Virus record (IMG/VR): IMGVR_UViG_3300011115_000265 | Span: 1-50,776 of that record | Length of the DNA: 50,776 nucleotides | Origin: a virus | Direction: 5' to 3' (one strand) | In this document: positions 16,247-25,124 of the stretch, one piece after another | Layout of the letters: each line of letters opens with the position of its first letter | How positions within the stretch are numbered: position 1 is the first letter of the stretch | The notes under the pieces: generated by a model | What the model was told of the DNA's origin: nothing | Seen by the model: only the letters and a program-made list of their open reading frames with translations | Database searches by the model: none | Position numbers and translations under genes: made by a program

Positions 16247-16258
16247 TAGGGGATTACT

Positions 16259-16675
16259 ATGGCTAATGTAACCTCAATTCAAATTTTAGAAGATGGTGAT
16301 CGTAATGTGATTGCTAAACTAACAGGTAAACTAGATACATCTAATGTGTCTTTAGCTACTTTGTTAGATCCAGCAACACTAGCCTCAGTAAATGCCTCTG
16401 GTTTAAATTCACAAAAAGCTAGTACTTTAGCTATTGAAACTGTCACTTTTGACATTGAAGATGGACTAGTAGTTAACTTTTATTGGGATGCTGACGTTGA
16501 CGTGCCTATTTGGTATTTCTCAGGTCGTGATAAAATGAATACTGAATTTACAGGTTTCTTGCAAAACAATGCAGGAGCTGGTAAAACAGGTAAAATTTTA
16601 TATGATACTAGTGGGTACTCAACAGGTACTAAATCATTTTCATTAATTATCCAATGTATTAAACAATGGACGTAA
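16259..16675 (+). CDS. Virion structural protein of unknown role
   Basis: The 138-residue protein begins MANVTSIQILEDGDRNVIAKLTG and has mainly beta-strand character with FYWDADVDVPIWYFSGRDKM. It is in the head-tail block and shares the start MA plus beta-rich composition with its neighbours. Likely a head-tail joining or decoration protein. The last 10 nt overlap the next small gene. Confidence 0.6.
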   Translation: MANVTSIQILEDGDRNVIAKLTGKLDTSNVSLATLLDPATLASVNASGLNSQKASTLAIETVTFDIEDGLVVNFYWDADVDVPIWYFSGRDKMNTEFTGFLQNNAGAGKTGKILYDTSGYSTGTKSFSLIIQCIKQWT

Positions 16676-16815
16676 ATTCAAAAGTAAAAGAGTTAGTATT
16701 GTCTGCCCAAATTACCAGGGCAGATGGTACTATTGAAGACTTGGGTGCTATTAATTACTGGCATTCAAGTTTTATTAAAAGATTATTATGGAGTATTAAA
16801 CAATGGCTACGTTAA
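16666..16815 (+). CDS. Small conserved phage protein (49 aa)
   Basis: MDVNSKVKELVLSAQITRADG continues TIEDLGAINYWH and ends in a basic, Trp-containing helix. The block VKELVLSAQITRADGTIEDLG recurs in small phage proteins at this place. It overlaps both neighbours (10 and 13 nt), which indicates coupled translation. Function unknown. Confidence 0.65.
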   Translation: MDVNSKVKELVLSAQITRADGTIEDLGAINYWHSSFIKRLLWSIKQWLR

Positions 16816-17168
16816 TGGTAAACGGAGGTAAAGCAATTGTTACCAACCGTATTAAAGGTTCTGGTACTGAGCCTAACTATGTAGGTTGGGGTACAGGTGC
16901 TGGTACTACTGGTGCCACTGACACTACCCTATTTACAGAAACAGGTACTCGTACTGCAGGTACATCTACACAACAAACAACTACAACTACTAATGACACT
17001 TATCAAGTAGTAGGTACTTTGACAGCTCCTTCTGGACTAACTATTACTAATGCAGGTTTATTTGATGCATCTACATCAGGTAACTTGTTTATTAAAGGTG
17101 ACTTCACAGGTATTGTTTTAAATACAGGTGACTCTATTCAATTCACTATCAAGGCACAATTTAGCTAA
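16803..17168 (+). CDS. Tail or fibre-associated structural protein
   Basis: The 121-residue Thr/Gly-rich protein has NYVGWGTGAGTTGATDTTLFTETGTRTAG and GLTITNAGLFDASTSGNLFIKGDF, a pattern of small tail proteins that flank fibre genes. Its stop overlaps the next ATG (TAATG). Confidence 0.6.
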   Translation: MATLMVNGGKAIVTNRIKGSGTEPNYVGWGTGAGTTGATDTTLFTETGTRTAGTSTQQTTTTTNDTYQVVGTLTAPSGLTITNAGLFDASTSGNLFIKGDFTGIVLNTGDSIQFTIKAQFS

Positions 17169-18385
17169 TGGCACTAATAGTTAAAGACAGGGTTAAGGAA
17201 ACCACTACCACTACAGGTACTGGTACAGTTACGCTCGCTGGTGCTTCTACAGGATTTCGTTCATTCGCTGACATTGGTACTGGTAACACTACCTACTACA
17301 CAATTGCAGGTGGTACTGAGTGGGAAGTAGGTCTTGGCACTTACACAGCATCTGGAACGACACTATCTCGTGATACTGTGCTGTCTAATAGTTTAGGAAC
17401 GACTGCTTTAATTTCATTCTCTGCTGGTGTTAAAGACGTATTTTGTACATACCCATCAGAAAAAGCCATATTAGGTGATACAAGTGCAGTAGGTTCTACA
17501 GGTACAGGGAATGTTGTATTAGATACTAATTCATCATTCACAACAGATATTGAAGTTAGACCATTTACATCAAAATTTATAGGTATTGGTGGGGGCAATG
17601 AAATATCTAATACTGTATTTGGGGCATACGCTTTAGCAAACAATAATTTTGGCACTAACAATATTGCTATTGGAGATAACGCATTAAATCAATCTTTATT
17701 TGGCAGTGGAAGTATTGCAATTGGCACTAATGCAGGAAGCACAATAACATCTGGTGAAAATAATATATATATTGGAGATAGTGTTTCGGCTTTTAATTCA
17801 TCAGCAATAAATGAAATTGTTATTGGATTTGGTGCAATTGGTATTGGCAGTAATAAAACTGTCATTGGAAATTCATCTACAGTAGAAACAAACTTAAAAG
17901 GCACTACAACAGTTGTTGGATTAACCGCTTCAGGCTCACTACAATTAACAGGTGATGCAACAGCCAATCAAAACATTGCTACAAACCAAACCACGGGCTC
18001 ACTAACAATTGGTGGCACAGGGGCGGCTACAGGAACACTTAATATTGGATTGTCAACTGCTTCGCATACTGTAAACATTGCAAATGGAACATTAACAACA
18101 CTTCGTGTTAGAACAATTAATATTGGCGTTGCTGGCGGAAACAATACACTTACAAACACAACAATTGGCACAATTGGTGTTCAAGGTAGTGCAAGAAGTG
18201 TCACTTTAATAAATGGCACAATAAGACAGCAAACATTTACAGTTGCAACATTGCCTACAGGGGTTGCTGGTGCAAGAAGTTTTGTGACAGATGCTTTAGC
18301 ACCTACATTTGGCGCAACTGTCGTTACTGGTGGGTCAGTAGGTGTTCCTGTATATCACGATGGCACTTCATGGAAGGTGGGCTAA
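17168..18385 (+). CDS. Tail fibre with YadA-head-like repeats
   Basis: The 405 residues have a conserved fibre base (about 1-115, WEVGLGTYTASGTTLSRDTVL) followed by repeats such as NNIAIGDNAL, GSIAIGTNAG, NNIYIGDSVS and NKTVIGNSS, which resemble the left-handed beta-roll of trimeric autotransporter adhesins. A later stretch has repeated TLNIGLST/TINIGVAG motifs. From about 17530 codons shift to GGC, GCA and ACA, unlike the GGT/ACT-rich base, so the distal part may have been acquired by recombination. Confidence 0.75.
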   Translation: MALIVKDRVKETTTTTGTGTVTLAGASTGFRSFADIGTGNTTYYTIAGGTEWEVGLGTYTASGTTLSRDTVLSNSLGTTALISFSAGVKDVFCTYPSEKAILGDTSAVGSTGTGNVVLDTNSSFTTDIEVRPFTSKFIGIGGGNEISNTVFGAYALANNNFGTNNIAIGDNALNQSLFGSGSIAIGTNAGSTITSGENNIYIGDSVSAFNSSAINEIVIGFGAIGIGSNKTVIGNSSTVETNLKGTTTVVGLTASGSLQLTGDATANQNIATNQTTGSLTIGGTGAATGTLNIGLSTASHTVNIANGTLTTLRVRTINIGVAGGNNTLTNTTIGTIGVQGSARSVTLINGTIRQQTFTVATLPTGVAGARSFVTDALAPTFGATVVTGGSVGVPVYHDGTSWKVG

Positions 18386-18652
18386 ATGGCACTATTAAAA
18401 TCAGTAAACACAGCATTTGGAATTGATGCAACTTATTGGAACATCTATTCCATTAGCGAAGACTTCAAAAATAAATCACTTGAAGTGGTTATTAACGGCT
18501 ATGTAAGTAAAGAAGTGCGAGATGAGAATCTTAATCCTGTTGCATGGAACAACCTAACATTTGCTGGCGATGATTATATTCAAGATGCTACACGCAAAGC
18601 AGTTTACAAGAGACTAAAGACAACCGAGTTTGCTGACGCTACGGACGTATAA
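18386..18652 (+). CDS. Fibre-linked small protein
   Basis: The 88 residues (MALLKSVNTAFGIDATYWNIYSISEDF...KTTEFADATDV) resemble short proteins that follow tail fibre genes and end in xEFADAxDV. It shares the altered codon use of the distal fibre and may have been acquired with it. Function unknown; possibly a fibre chaperone or structural subunit. Confidence 0.65.
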   Translation: MALLKSVNTAFGIDATYWNIYSISEDFKNKSLEVVINGYVSKEVRDENLNPVAWNNLTFAGDDYIQDATRKAVYKRLKTTEFADATDV

Positions 18653-19410
18653 TGTTTGGATTTAATTCTTTTGCTTCTCATTCTTTTGCAGATGTTAAAG
18701 AAGGTACACTATATACTAAAGTTTTAAATGTAGTATCTAGTACATCAGCTTTGTTTGTAAGACAAATAGGACGCATTTTAAACTACCTACAAGCGATTAA
18801 TATTAATATGGTAAGGGCATTGGTTAGGGTAAAGCTTTTAAATGCCTCTATTACTTCTGTAGTTTCTTTTAATAAACAAATTAAAAAGACGCTTACTTAT
18901 TTAGTAAATACTTTAAGTTCTTTTGTTAGACTTTTATATAAAACAATAAGTACTAATACTATTGTAAGTTTATTTATACAAAGAGCTAGGTTAGTTGTAT
19001 TAACTGTTATTAGTCTTATTCCTGTAGGTGGTTTAAATAGTTCTGCACTTAATAGTGCTGCTGTTAATTCTACAGTAATCTTTAGACGAATAGGTGTACT
19101 TGCAATTAACTATATGTCTAAGAAAGTTATTAAAACTTTACCTAGTGTTTTAGTTAATATTACTCCATTTTTTATAACACAACGTAGCAGATTTATGGTA
19201 GCTACTATTAATACTTCTGCTACATTTGTTAGATGCATTAATAAAATAATGAAAGTTTTAACAAATATTATAATCACTTTTATACCTAGTTTACTATCGT
19301 TTAGAATTTTTAATAATGAACGTTTATACTATATAGCTCAAAAAATTACAACTACTACTACAACTAAAATTAGAACTGTGTTTTATACACTAACACATTT
19401 AGGAAAATAA
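18652..19410 (+). CDS. Repeat-containing hydrophobic virion protein
   Basis: The 252 residues start MFGFNSFASHSFAD and then carry loosely repeated segments of about 35 residues centred on ALFVRQIGRIL, SSFVRLLYKTI, TVIFRRIGVLA and ATFVRCINKIM. Alternating Ser/Thr-Val-Arg patterns suggest a regular helix or beta repeat in a tail-associated protein. No signal peptide is seen. It is very AT-rich. Confidence 0.5.
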   Translation: MFGFNSFASHSFADVKEGTLYTKVLNVVSSTSALFVRQIGRILNYLQAININMVRALVRVKLLNASITSVVSFNKQIKKTLTYLVNTLSSFVRLLYKTISTNTIVSLFIQRARLVVLTVISLIPVGGLNSSALNSAAVNSTVIFRRIGVLAINYMSKKVIKTLPSVLVNITPFFITQRSRFMVATINTSATFVRCINKIMKVLTNIIITFIPSLLSFRIFNNERLYYIAQKITTTTTTKIRTVFYTLTHLGK

Positions 19411-19718
19411 TGAGTGCTTTTTCATATAAGTTGACTACAGAAAATGAACAGTTTACATTTGACTTTTCTAATGTACTAGGTTCAGGGGAAACTATTAGTT
19501 CTGCTACAGTGTCTATTACTGTTAAAGAGGGTACAGATTCTAACCCTAGTGCAATGCTTTTAGGTTTACCTTTAATTAGTGGTGCAAGAGTAGCTCAACG
19601 TATTTATGGGGGACTAGATCAAGTAACCTATAGGGTAGCTATTACTGCAACAACATCTTTAACTAACGTATATACTTATGTAGCTGACTTACCTGTGTTA
19701 TCTGTAGCGAGTTTATAA
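19410..19718 (+). CDS. Small beta-sandwich tail protein
   Basis: The 102 residues (FDFSNVLGSGETISSATVSITVKEG...QVTYRVAITATTSLTNVYTYVADLPVL) read as an Ig-like sandwich found in short fibre-region proteins of phages. The start overlaps the previous stop (TAATG). Confidence 0.6.
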   Translation: MSAFSYKLTTENEQFTFDFSNVLGSGETISSATVSITVKEGTDSNPSAMLLGLPLISGARVAQRIYGGLDQVTYRVAITATTSLTNVYTYVADLPVLSVASL

Positions 19719-19999
19719 TGAGTTACATTCCAAAATATAGTAGTGGTGACTGGATAACTATTTGTGATGTTTGTGGTCGTAAGTTTAAAGCATCTTTATT
19801 ACAACAACGTTGGGATGGTTTAATGTGTTGTAGCAAAGACTGGGAAATAAGACAACCACAAGATTTTGTACGAGGAGTAGCTGATACTCAAATAGCTCCT
19901 TGGTTAAGATCAGAACCTTCAAATTCTTTTGTACCAGTTACAAGTACTGTAACAGTAGACCCAGTACCTCCAGGTACTTTTAATGAGAATACTTTATAA
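19718..19999 (+). CDS. Small zinc-finger-like virion protein
   Basis: The 93 residues contain CDVCGRKFKASLLQQRWDG followed by MCCSKDWEIRQPQDFVRG, a four-cysteine arrangement common in fibre-region proteins of phages. Zinc binding is likely. The C-terminus is Pro/Thr-rich. Role in the virion unknown. Confidence 0.65.
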   Translation: MSYIPKYSSGDWITICDVCGRKFKASLLQQRWDGLMCCSKDWEIRQPQDFVRGVADTQIAPWLRSEPSNSFVPVTSTVTVDPVPPGTFNENTL

Positions 20000-20616
20000 T
20001 GCCAAGTTTATTTACTAATAATGCTTTAACAACAATTCAAACTAGTATTACAGATGTTTCTACGTTTGTTACTGTTAATGATGCTTCAGCATTTCCATTA
20101 AGTGTTGGACAAGATTATTTTTATATTACTCTGCAAGATGCTATTGCAGGTACTCATATTGAAATAGCTAAAGTTACTAATGTGACAAGTAATACTTTTA
20201 CTATTGTACGTGGTCAAGAAGGTACTACACCTTATGCTTTTCAAGCTGGGGATAGAGTTGAACTTCGCCTTACCGCTAAAGGTATTACAGAACTTCGATT
20301 ACCTAGAACTTTTTCTACTACTACTACTACTACTTTAAGTACCAACAGTGACTTACTAGATGAGGTTATTGTTACAAACTTAGCATCTAATATTACAATT
20401 AGTAATCCAACAGGTACTCCTGTAGATGGTCAAAAACTTATTATAAGAATTACAAGTGATGCTACTATTAGAACCATTACTTGGGGTAGTCTATTTTTTC
20501 CGTTAGGGACTGCTTTACCTATAAATACAGTAGCATCTAAAACTTTATACGTAGGATGTATGTATAATGTAGTAACAAGTAAATGGGATGTATTAGGTAC
20601 TATTCAAGAGGCTTAA
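19999..20616 (+). CDS. Tail fibre-region protein, beta-rich
   Basis: The 205 residues begin MPSLFTNNALTTIQTSITDVSTFVTV and include FTIVRGQEGTTPYAFQAGDRVELRLTAKGI, a segment typical of fibre base domains. The second half resembles a small beta domain (NPTGTPVDGQKLIIRITSDA). Probably a virion fibre subunit. Confidence 0.65.
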   Translation: MPSLFTNNALTTIQTSITDVSTFVTVNDASAFPLSVGQDYFYITLQDAIAGTHIEIAKVTNVTSNTFTIVRGQEGTTPYAFQAGDRVELRLTAKGITELRLPRTFSTTTTTTLSTNSDLLDEVIVTNLASNITISNPTGTPVDGQKLIIRITSDATIRTITWGSLFFPLGTALPINTVASKTLYVGCMYNVVTSKWDVLGTIQEA

Positions 20617-20617
20617 T

Positions 20618-21913
20618 ATGGCAACTAAATACTGGATAGGTAATGGAGGACCTACGTCTGATTTAAGACGTTGGTCTAATTCTACAGGAAATAATTTTAC
20701 AATAAGTAGAGAAAATCCCACAAGTAATTATTTTATTTACTCTAATTTAATAGGAACGCTTGCAATAGGTCAAGCTGTTTTTGGACGATATAATAATGAT
20801 ACTTTTGGAGATTCTGAGTATTTAGGTACAATTTCTGACATAATTACATCCACTAAAAAAATAAGGCTTTCAGGAGGAGATTATTCTCCTTCAACAGATA
20901 TTGCTAATGTTAATTGGTGCTCTGGTACAATAGGAACAGCATTACCTTTAGATAATGATACTATTATTTTTAATGATAGGTCAGGTACTCAAACTATATA
21001 TATCCCTGAAACTTATACTTCTACTGTGTCTACTAAATTTAGCACTACAGATTTAACAGGCTTTTCAGGAGAAATTTCAGGAAGTATAAATACTAAAAAT
21101 TTAATTCTTAGCCCAATAGCTAGTTATAGTACACAACTAGGTTATTATAATTTTCTTGTAGCAAATGGATCTATTTCTATGGCTTCAGGGACGCCTAGAA
21201 CAGATTTGGGTTTTGTAAATATTGCAATTGGCGGATACTACTATAGAAATTCTTTTGGAAGTTCTTTTTATAGTTCTGATAATTCTTCTATAGTTTCTTT
21301 AGCTTCTAATATAGATAGTTTAGATACTAATTCAGCTACAGTTAATTTTTTTATAATTAGTGGAACTTTTAATACTAATAATTATAATATTAAAAATTAT
21401 TATTTTGTAACAGATGACCCTGCTTTTCCATTAACTACTAATACTGTTACTATTAATTTAGGGAGTTCTACTATAGAATCTACTCTAGTTAGTTTACTTG
21501 CTTCAGGAGCAGGTAGAAATTATACTTTAACTTTAAATCCTGGAACAAGTACTGTTATTGTTAATAATTTAACTAATGCTTATGGAAGTACTTTATATAA
21601 TGTAAGCCTTAAAGGTTTAACTTCTGGAAATTATTCTTGTAATACTTTTACTACTATTTGGGATGGCTCTGGATCAATGCCTATAAATGCTAATATATCG
21701 GCAAATAATTTTGTATTAAATGATTCTAGTATTTTAGGGTATACAGGAAAAGCCCTTACTAAAGTAGGTGGTGGGCCTATTAATATTAAAAATAGTAGTT
21801 TACAAAGATTAACAGTTTATCCTATTCGTACTTTTTACGCAACTAATTGTGAAAATTTAGGTAGCAATACTAATATTACTTTTTCTACAAATTCTTTTAT
21901 GGCCTTTTTTTAA
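20618..21913 (+). CDS. Probable receptor-binding/tail spike protein
   Basis: The 431-residue protein starts KYWIGNGGPTSDLRRWS, a start motif shared by many phage fibre proteins, and continues as a Ser/Thr/Asn-rich chain of short strands suggestive of a beta-helix. It is among the most AT-rich genes of the block. Location at the end of the fibre cluster suits a host-recognition protein. Confidence 0.55.
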   Translation: MATKYWIGNGGPTSDLRRWSNSTGNNFTISRENPTSNYFIYSNLIGTLAIGQAVFGRYNNDTFGDSEYLGTISDIITSTKKIRLSGGDYSPSTDIANVNWCSGTIGTALPLDNDTIIFNDRSGTQTIYIPETYTSTVSTKFSTTDLTGFSGEISGSINTKNLILSPIASYSTQLGYYNFLVANGSISMASGTPRTDLGFVNIAIGGYYYRNSFGSSFYSSDNSSIVSLASNIDSLDTNSATVNFFIISGTFNTNNYNIKNYYFVTDDPAFPLTTNTVTINLGSSTIESTLVSLLASGAGRNYTLTLNPGTSTVIVNNLTNAYGSTLYNVSLKGLTSGNYSCNTFTTIWDGSGSMPINANISANNFVLNDSSILGYTGKALTKVGGGPINIKNSSLQRLTVYPIRTFYATNCENLGSNTNITFSTNSFMAFF

Positions 21914-21915
21914 TT

Positions 21916-22125
21916 ATGATTAACTACCAAGAACATCTATCAGAAGCATCTAAACACCTTTTAGATGGACTTTCTGCTTTAACAGTACTAGGAACACTTG
22001 CTCAGATGCTACCTCCTTTAGCAGCTTTATTTACTATTATTTGGACTATTATTAGAATTTATGAAACACAAACAGTTCAAAATCTATTAGGTAAAGACAA
22101 TGCTGACAGCACTGATATTAAATGA
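21916..22125 (+). CDS. Holin
   Basis: The 69 residues have two hydrophobic segments (about 18-32 and 33-46) joined by a short turn with LPPLAALFTIIWTIIRIYETQTVQNLLG, a pattern of class II holins in podoviruses. It would open the inner membrane for the endolysin at 32046. It overlaps the next small membrane gene. Confidence 0.7.
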   Translation: MINYQEHLSEASKHLLDGLSALTVLGTLAQMLPPLAALFTIIWTIIRIYETQTVQNLLGKDNADSTDIK

Positions 22126-22303
22126 AACAGGTAAAGTAAGTCATTCTAAACTGTGGTCAAACATAGCATACTTAGCAGGGACTATTAAATTTATTATGAT
22201 TCCAGAACCAAGTGCAGATATTTGGTTTGCTTATCTAGGAATTGTTGGTAGTGCTGCTGTAGCTTCTAAACTTATACAAATGAAATATGGAGACTCTAAA
22301 TGA
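22100..22303 (+). CDS. Small membrane protein next to the holin
   Basis: The 67 residues include KVSHSKLWSNIAYLAGTIKFIMIPEPSADIWFAYLGIVGSAAVASKLI with two membrane segments. Similar proteins accompany holins in other phages. It may be a second holin component or antiholin. It overlaps the holin gene by 26 nt. Confidence 0.6.
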   Translation: MLTALILNETGKVSHSKLWSNIAYLAGTIKFIMIPEPSADIWFAYLGIVGSAAVASKLIQMKYGDSK

Positions 22304-23043
22304 GTACATCGGGTGTAGCAACTTATAATGTAAACAGAAATGACATTATTGCAGCGTCTTTACGTTTACTAGGCGTCCTTGAAGAAGGGGCTGTACCTAA
22401 TGCAACGGCTATTGAAAATGCAAGTCTAGTTCTTAATCTGCTTATTAAAGACTGGATGACAGATGGTATTAAACTTTGGACTGTTAATGAAATTGTTCTT
22501 CCTTTAGTTTACAATAAAACAACGTATTCAATTGGTGAAGCTAACACTAACGATTTAGTTACTTTTAAACCACTTAAAGTTATTCAAGCTACTCTTCGTA
22601 ATAATGCAGTTAATCCTGCTATTGATATGCCTATGACTATTATCTCTGAACAAGAGTACAATATCCTAGGTGCTAAAAAGTCTCAAGGTAATGTTAATAC
22701 AGTAATGTACAAACCATATATTGATAATGGTATTCTTAGTATATTCTTAACACCTACAGTAGAAGTAGCTACTAACTATGAACTTCGTTTAAACATTCAA
22801 AGACCTCTTCAAAATATAACTAACTCTAATCAAACTTTTGATTTTCCAGCTGAGTGGTATCAATGTTTACGTTGGGGTTTAGCAGCAGAACTAGTACCTG
22901 ACTACGGTTTAGATTTACAACGATCTTCACTTATTATTCAAAGAGCAGAGCAGTATAAACAACGGTTACTAGGTTGGGATGTAGAAAATGCAAGCACATT
23001 CTTTAGACCTGATGCTCGTGCTAATTCAGTTAAATTTAGGTAA
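22300..23043 (+). CDS. P22 gp4-like tail accessory (head completion) protein
   Basis: The 247-residue protein has the family start NRNDIIAASLRLLGVLEEG...ENASLVLNLLIKDWMTDG and the late FPAEWYQCLRWGLAAELVPDYG. In P22, gp4 plugs onto the portal after packaging and is the platform for the tail. It precedes a gp10-like gene as in P22. Confidence 0.85.
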   Translation: MSTSGVATYNVNRNDIIAASLRLLGVLEEGAVPNATAIENASLVLNLLIKDWMTDGIKLWTVNEIVLPLVYNKTTYSIGEANTNDLVTFKPLKVIQATLRNNAVNPAIDMPMTIISEQEYNILGAKKSQGNVNTVMYKPYIDNGILSIFLTPTVEVATNYELRLNIQRPLQNITNSNQTFDFPAEWYQCLRWGLAAELVPDYGLDLQRSSLIIQRAEQYKQRLLGWDVENASTFFRPDARANSVKFR

Positions 23044-23046
23044 TAT

Positions 23047-24663
23047 ATGGCTACTTTACGTTTACCAATGACATATCCTTTAGAGTTTAGATCAAGCTCT
23101 ACTGATAAAGGATCTAAAATGGTTAATTGCTATTCTGAAAAGGATGGTACAAACTCTTATGCAATTAAACGTCCTGGACTTAAGTACTCTGGAGTTTCTT
23201 TTCCAGCAGGTATTGGTCAAGGTATTTTTAATTATAAAGATAAGATTGTAGGAGTAATTAATAATAGTTTTTATAATGTTACAGGAACTACTCCAGCTTT
23301 AGTAAGTACTTTAGAAGGTGCTACAAATCGTTGTTATTTTAATAGAACAGCTAATGATGGGTATTTATTCTTTCATAAAAAAGATAAAGGTTATGTTTGG
23401 GATGGTACTACCTTTACTAAACTTTCTGCTAGTTCTGTAGGCTTTGTTAATGTTACAGCAGGCGGTACTGGTTATGTATCTGTACCAAGTGTTACCTTTT
23501 CAGCGCCTCCTAGTGGCATAACAGCTACTGGTACTGCAGTTTTAACTAGTGGTATTGTAACAGATATTATTATTACTAATGTGGGTTCTGGTTATGTAAG
23601 TGCCCCTACTGTAACTATTGCTGCTCCTCCAAGTGGCGGAACACAAGCAACAGCAGCTTCAGTACTTAATGGTTTTCCAGCAGGTAATATAGTTCCAGGT
23701 ACTGTCTACCTAGATGGGTATACTTTTGTAATGACAGAAGATGCTAAGATTTGGAACTCTGCAATTAATAATCCTTTACTTTGGGACCCATTAGATTTTA
23801 TTACATCAGAAGCTGAACCAGATAAAGGTGTGGCTATTGCTAAACAATTTAACTATCTTGTTGCTTTTGGACAATGGTCTACTGAGTTTTTTTATGACTC
23901 AGGTAATGTAACTGGTTCTCCTTTACTACCTAACCAAACAATGCGTATTGAGTTTGGATGTGCTAATGGTGACTCTGTAGCTCAAATGGAACAAACTATT
24001 ATTTGGGTAGGTGTTGGTAAGACTACAGGTAGAGTTGTACTTATGCTTGATGGTACAAGACCAGAACAAATGTCTGACGCTTCTGTAGAACGTATTCTTA
24101 ATAATTCTACTTTACAGAATGTACGTTCTTATAGTGTTAAGGTAGCTGGACATTTCTTCTATGTATTAAACTTAATAGATGATAATATAACTTTAGTTTT
24201 AGATGTTAAGACTAAAGAATGGGTTATTTGGACATCTTATGTTAATAATGTAGAGACTTATTTTGATGGTGTTTTTTATACTTATTTAAATAATACTCAT
24301 TGGACACTTGACAACGACAACGGAAGAGTGTATAATATAAGTGAGACTGAAACTCAAGATGACTCAGGAGCTATTCAGTTTAGAATTCGAACGCCTTTGT
24401 TTGATGCAGAGTCAACTAAACGCAAGTTTTTATCTAGGCTAGAAGTAGTTGGAGATAAAATACCCTCTGTTCTCCGAATTAGATTCACTGATAATGATTA
24501 TCAAAGTTGGTCAGATTATAGGACTGTCTTACTAGACGATACTAGAAGTGTACTCTATCAAAATGGTTCTTTCCGTAGAAGAGCCTATGAATTTTATAAC
24601 AATGATGATGTTCCTCTTCGTTTAAATTATTGCGAATTAGAACTTGAACCAGGAAATGTGTAA
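23047..24663 (+). CDS. P22 gp10-like tail hub protein
   Basis: The 538 residues start MATLRLPMTYPLEFRSSSTDKGSKMVNCYSE and match P22 gp10-type stabilisation proteins (GVAIAKQFNYLVAFGQWSTEFFYDSG, WVGVGKTTGRVVLMLDG). Between about 140 and 205 there is an inserted pair of repeats, VTAGGTGYVSVPSVTFSAPPSG and ITNVGSGYVSAPTVTIAAPPSG, resembling surface-exposed beta domains. A consensus promoter lies inside the gene at 24308-24336. Confidence 0.85.
   Translation: MATLRLPMTYPLEFRSSSTDKGSKMVNCYSEKDGTNSYAIKRPGLKYSGVSFPAGIGQGIFNYKDKIVGVINNSFYNVTGTTPALVSTLEGATNRCYFNRTANDGYLFFHKKDKGYVWDGTTFTKLSASSVGFVNVTAGGTGYVSVPSVTFSAPPSGITATGTAVLTSGIVTDIIITNVGSGYVSAPTVTIAAPPSGGTQATAASVLNGFPAGNIVPGTVYLDGYTFVMTEDAKIWNSAINNPLLWDPLDFITSEAEPDKGVAIAKQFNYLVAFGQWSTEFFYDSGNVTGSPLLPNQTMRIEFGCANGDSVAQMEQTIIWVGVGKTTGRVVLMLDGTRPEQMSDASVERILNNSTLQNVRSYSVKVAGHFFYVLNLIDDNITLVLDVKTKEWVIWTSYVNNVETYFDGVFYTYLNNTHWTLDNDNGRVYNISETETQDDSGAIQFRIRTPLFDAESTKRKFLSRLEVVGDKIPSVLRIRFTDNDYQSWSDYRTVLLDDTRSVLYQNGSFRRRAYEFYNNDDVPLRLNYCELELEPGNV
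24308..24336 (+). promoter_or_regulatory. Intragenic consensus sigma-70 promoter in the gp10-like gene
   Basis: TTGACA (24308-24313), 17 bp, TATAAT (24331-24336) is a perfect match inside coding sequence. It could boost the GNAT and internal virion protein genes just downstream. The GTGTATAATA context is shared with the 6638 and 15292 promoters. Confidence 0.6.
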
Positions 24664-25124
24664 TGATTCGTGATCTTAATCCCAATAATTTTGAAGAACT
24701 AGAAACTCTTTGCGTGTTTGGTAAAGCTTTTTGTGAAGCTATTAATACTCATACTTTTGATAAACTTTCTTTTTTAAAGTTTGTACACACTATACTTTCT
24801 AAAAAAAGAGGTAAAGTATTTGTACTAGAACTAGACAATAAGATTGTTGGAAGTGTTGGAGTTGTTGCTTCTCCTTGTTTTTATAACAATAATGTACTTA
24901 GAGTACAAGAGTGTTTTTGGTGGATTGATCCTGAACATAGAAATTCCAGAGAAAGTATTAAACTTTTTAATAAAGTTGAAGAGTGGGCTAAAGAAATTAA
25001 TGCTCATCAAATTATGGTCTCATCTACTGCTACATTAAATCCTGAAAAACTAGAAAAGTTTTACATTAAAAAAGGATTTAAAAAGGTAGATATTAATTAT
25101 GTTAAGGATGTAAAAAATGCCTGA
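24663..25124 (+). CDS. GNAT-family N-acetyltransferase
   Basis: The 153-residue protein has the GNAT fold: a central KVFVLELDNKIVGSVGVVASP strand pair, ECFWWIDPEHRNSRESIKLFNKVEEWAKE with the acetyl-CoA-binding region, and FYIKKGFKKVDINYV near the end. It overlaps gp10 by 1 nt and the next gene by 8 nt, so it is co-translated with tail genes. Its substrate is unknown; it may modify a virion or host protein. Confidence 0.82.
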   Translation: MIRDLNPNNFEELETLCVFGKAFCEAINTHTFDKLSFLKFVHTILSKKRGKVFVLELDNKIVGSVGVVASPCFYNNNVLRVQECFWWIDPEHRNSRESIKLFNKVEEWAKEINAHQIMVSSTATLNPEKLEKFYIKKGFKKVDINYVKDVKNA

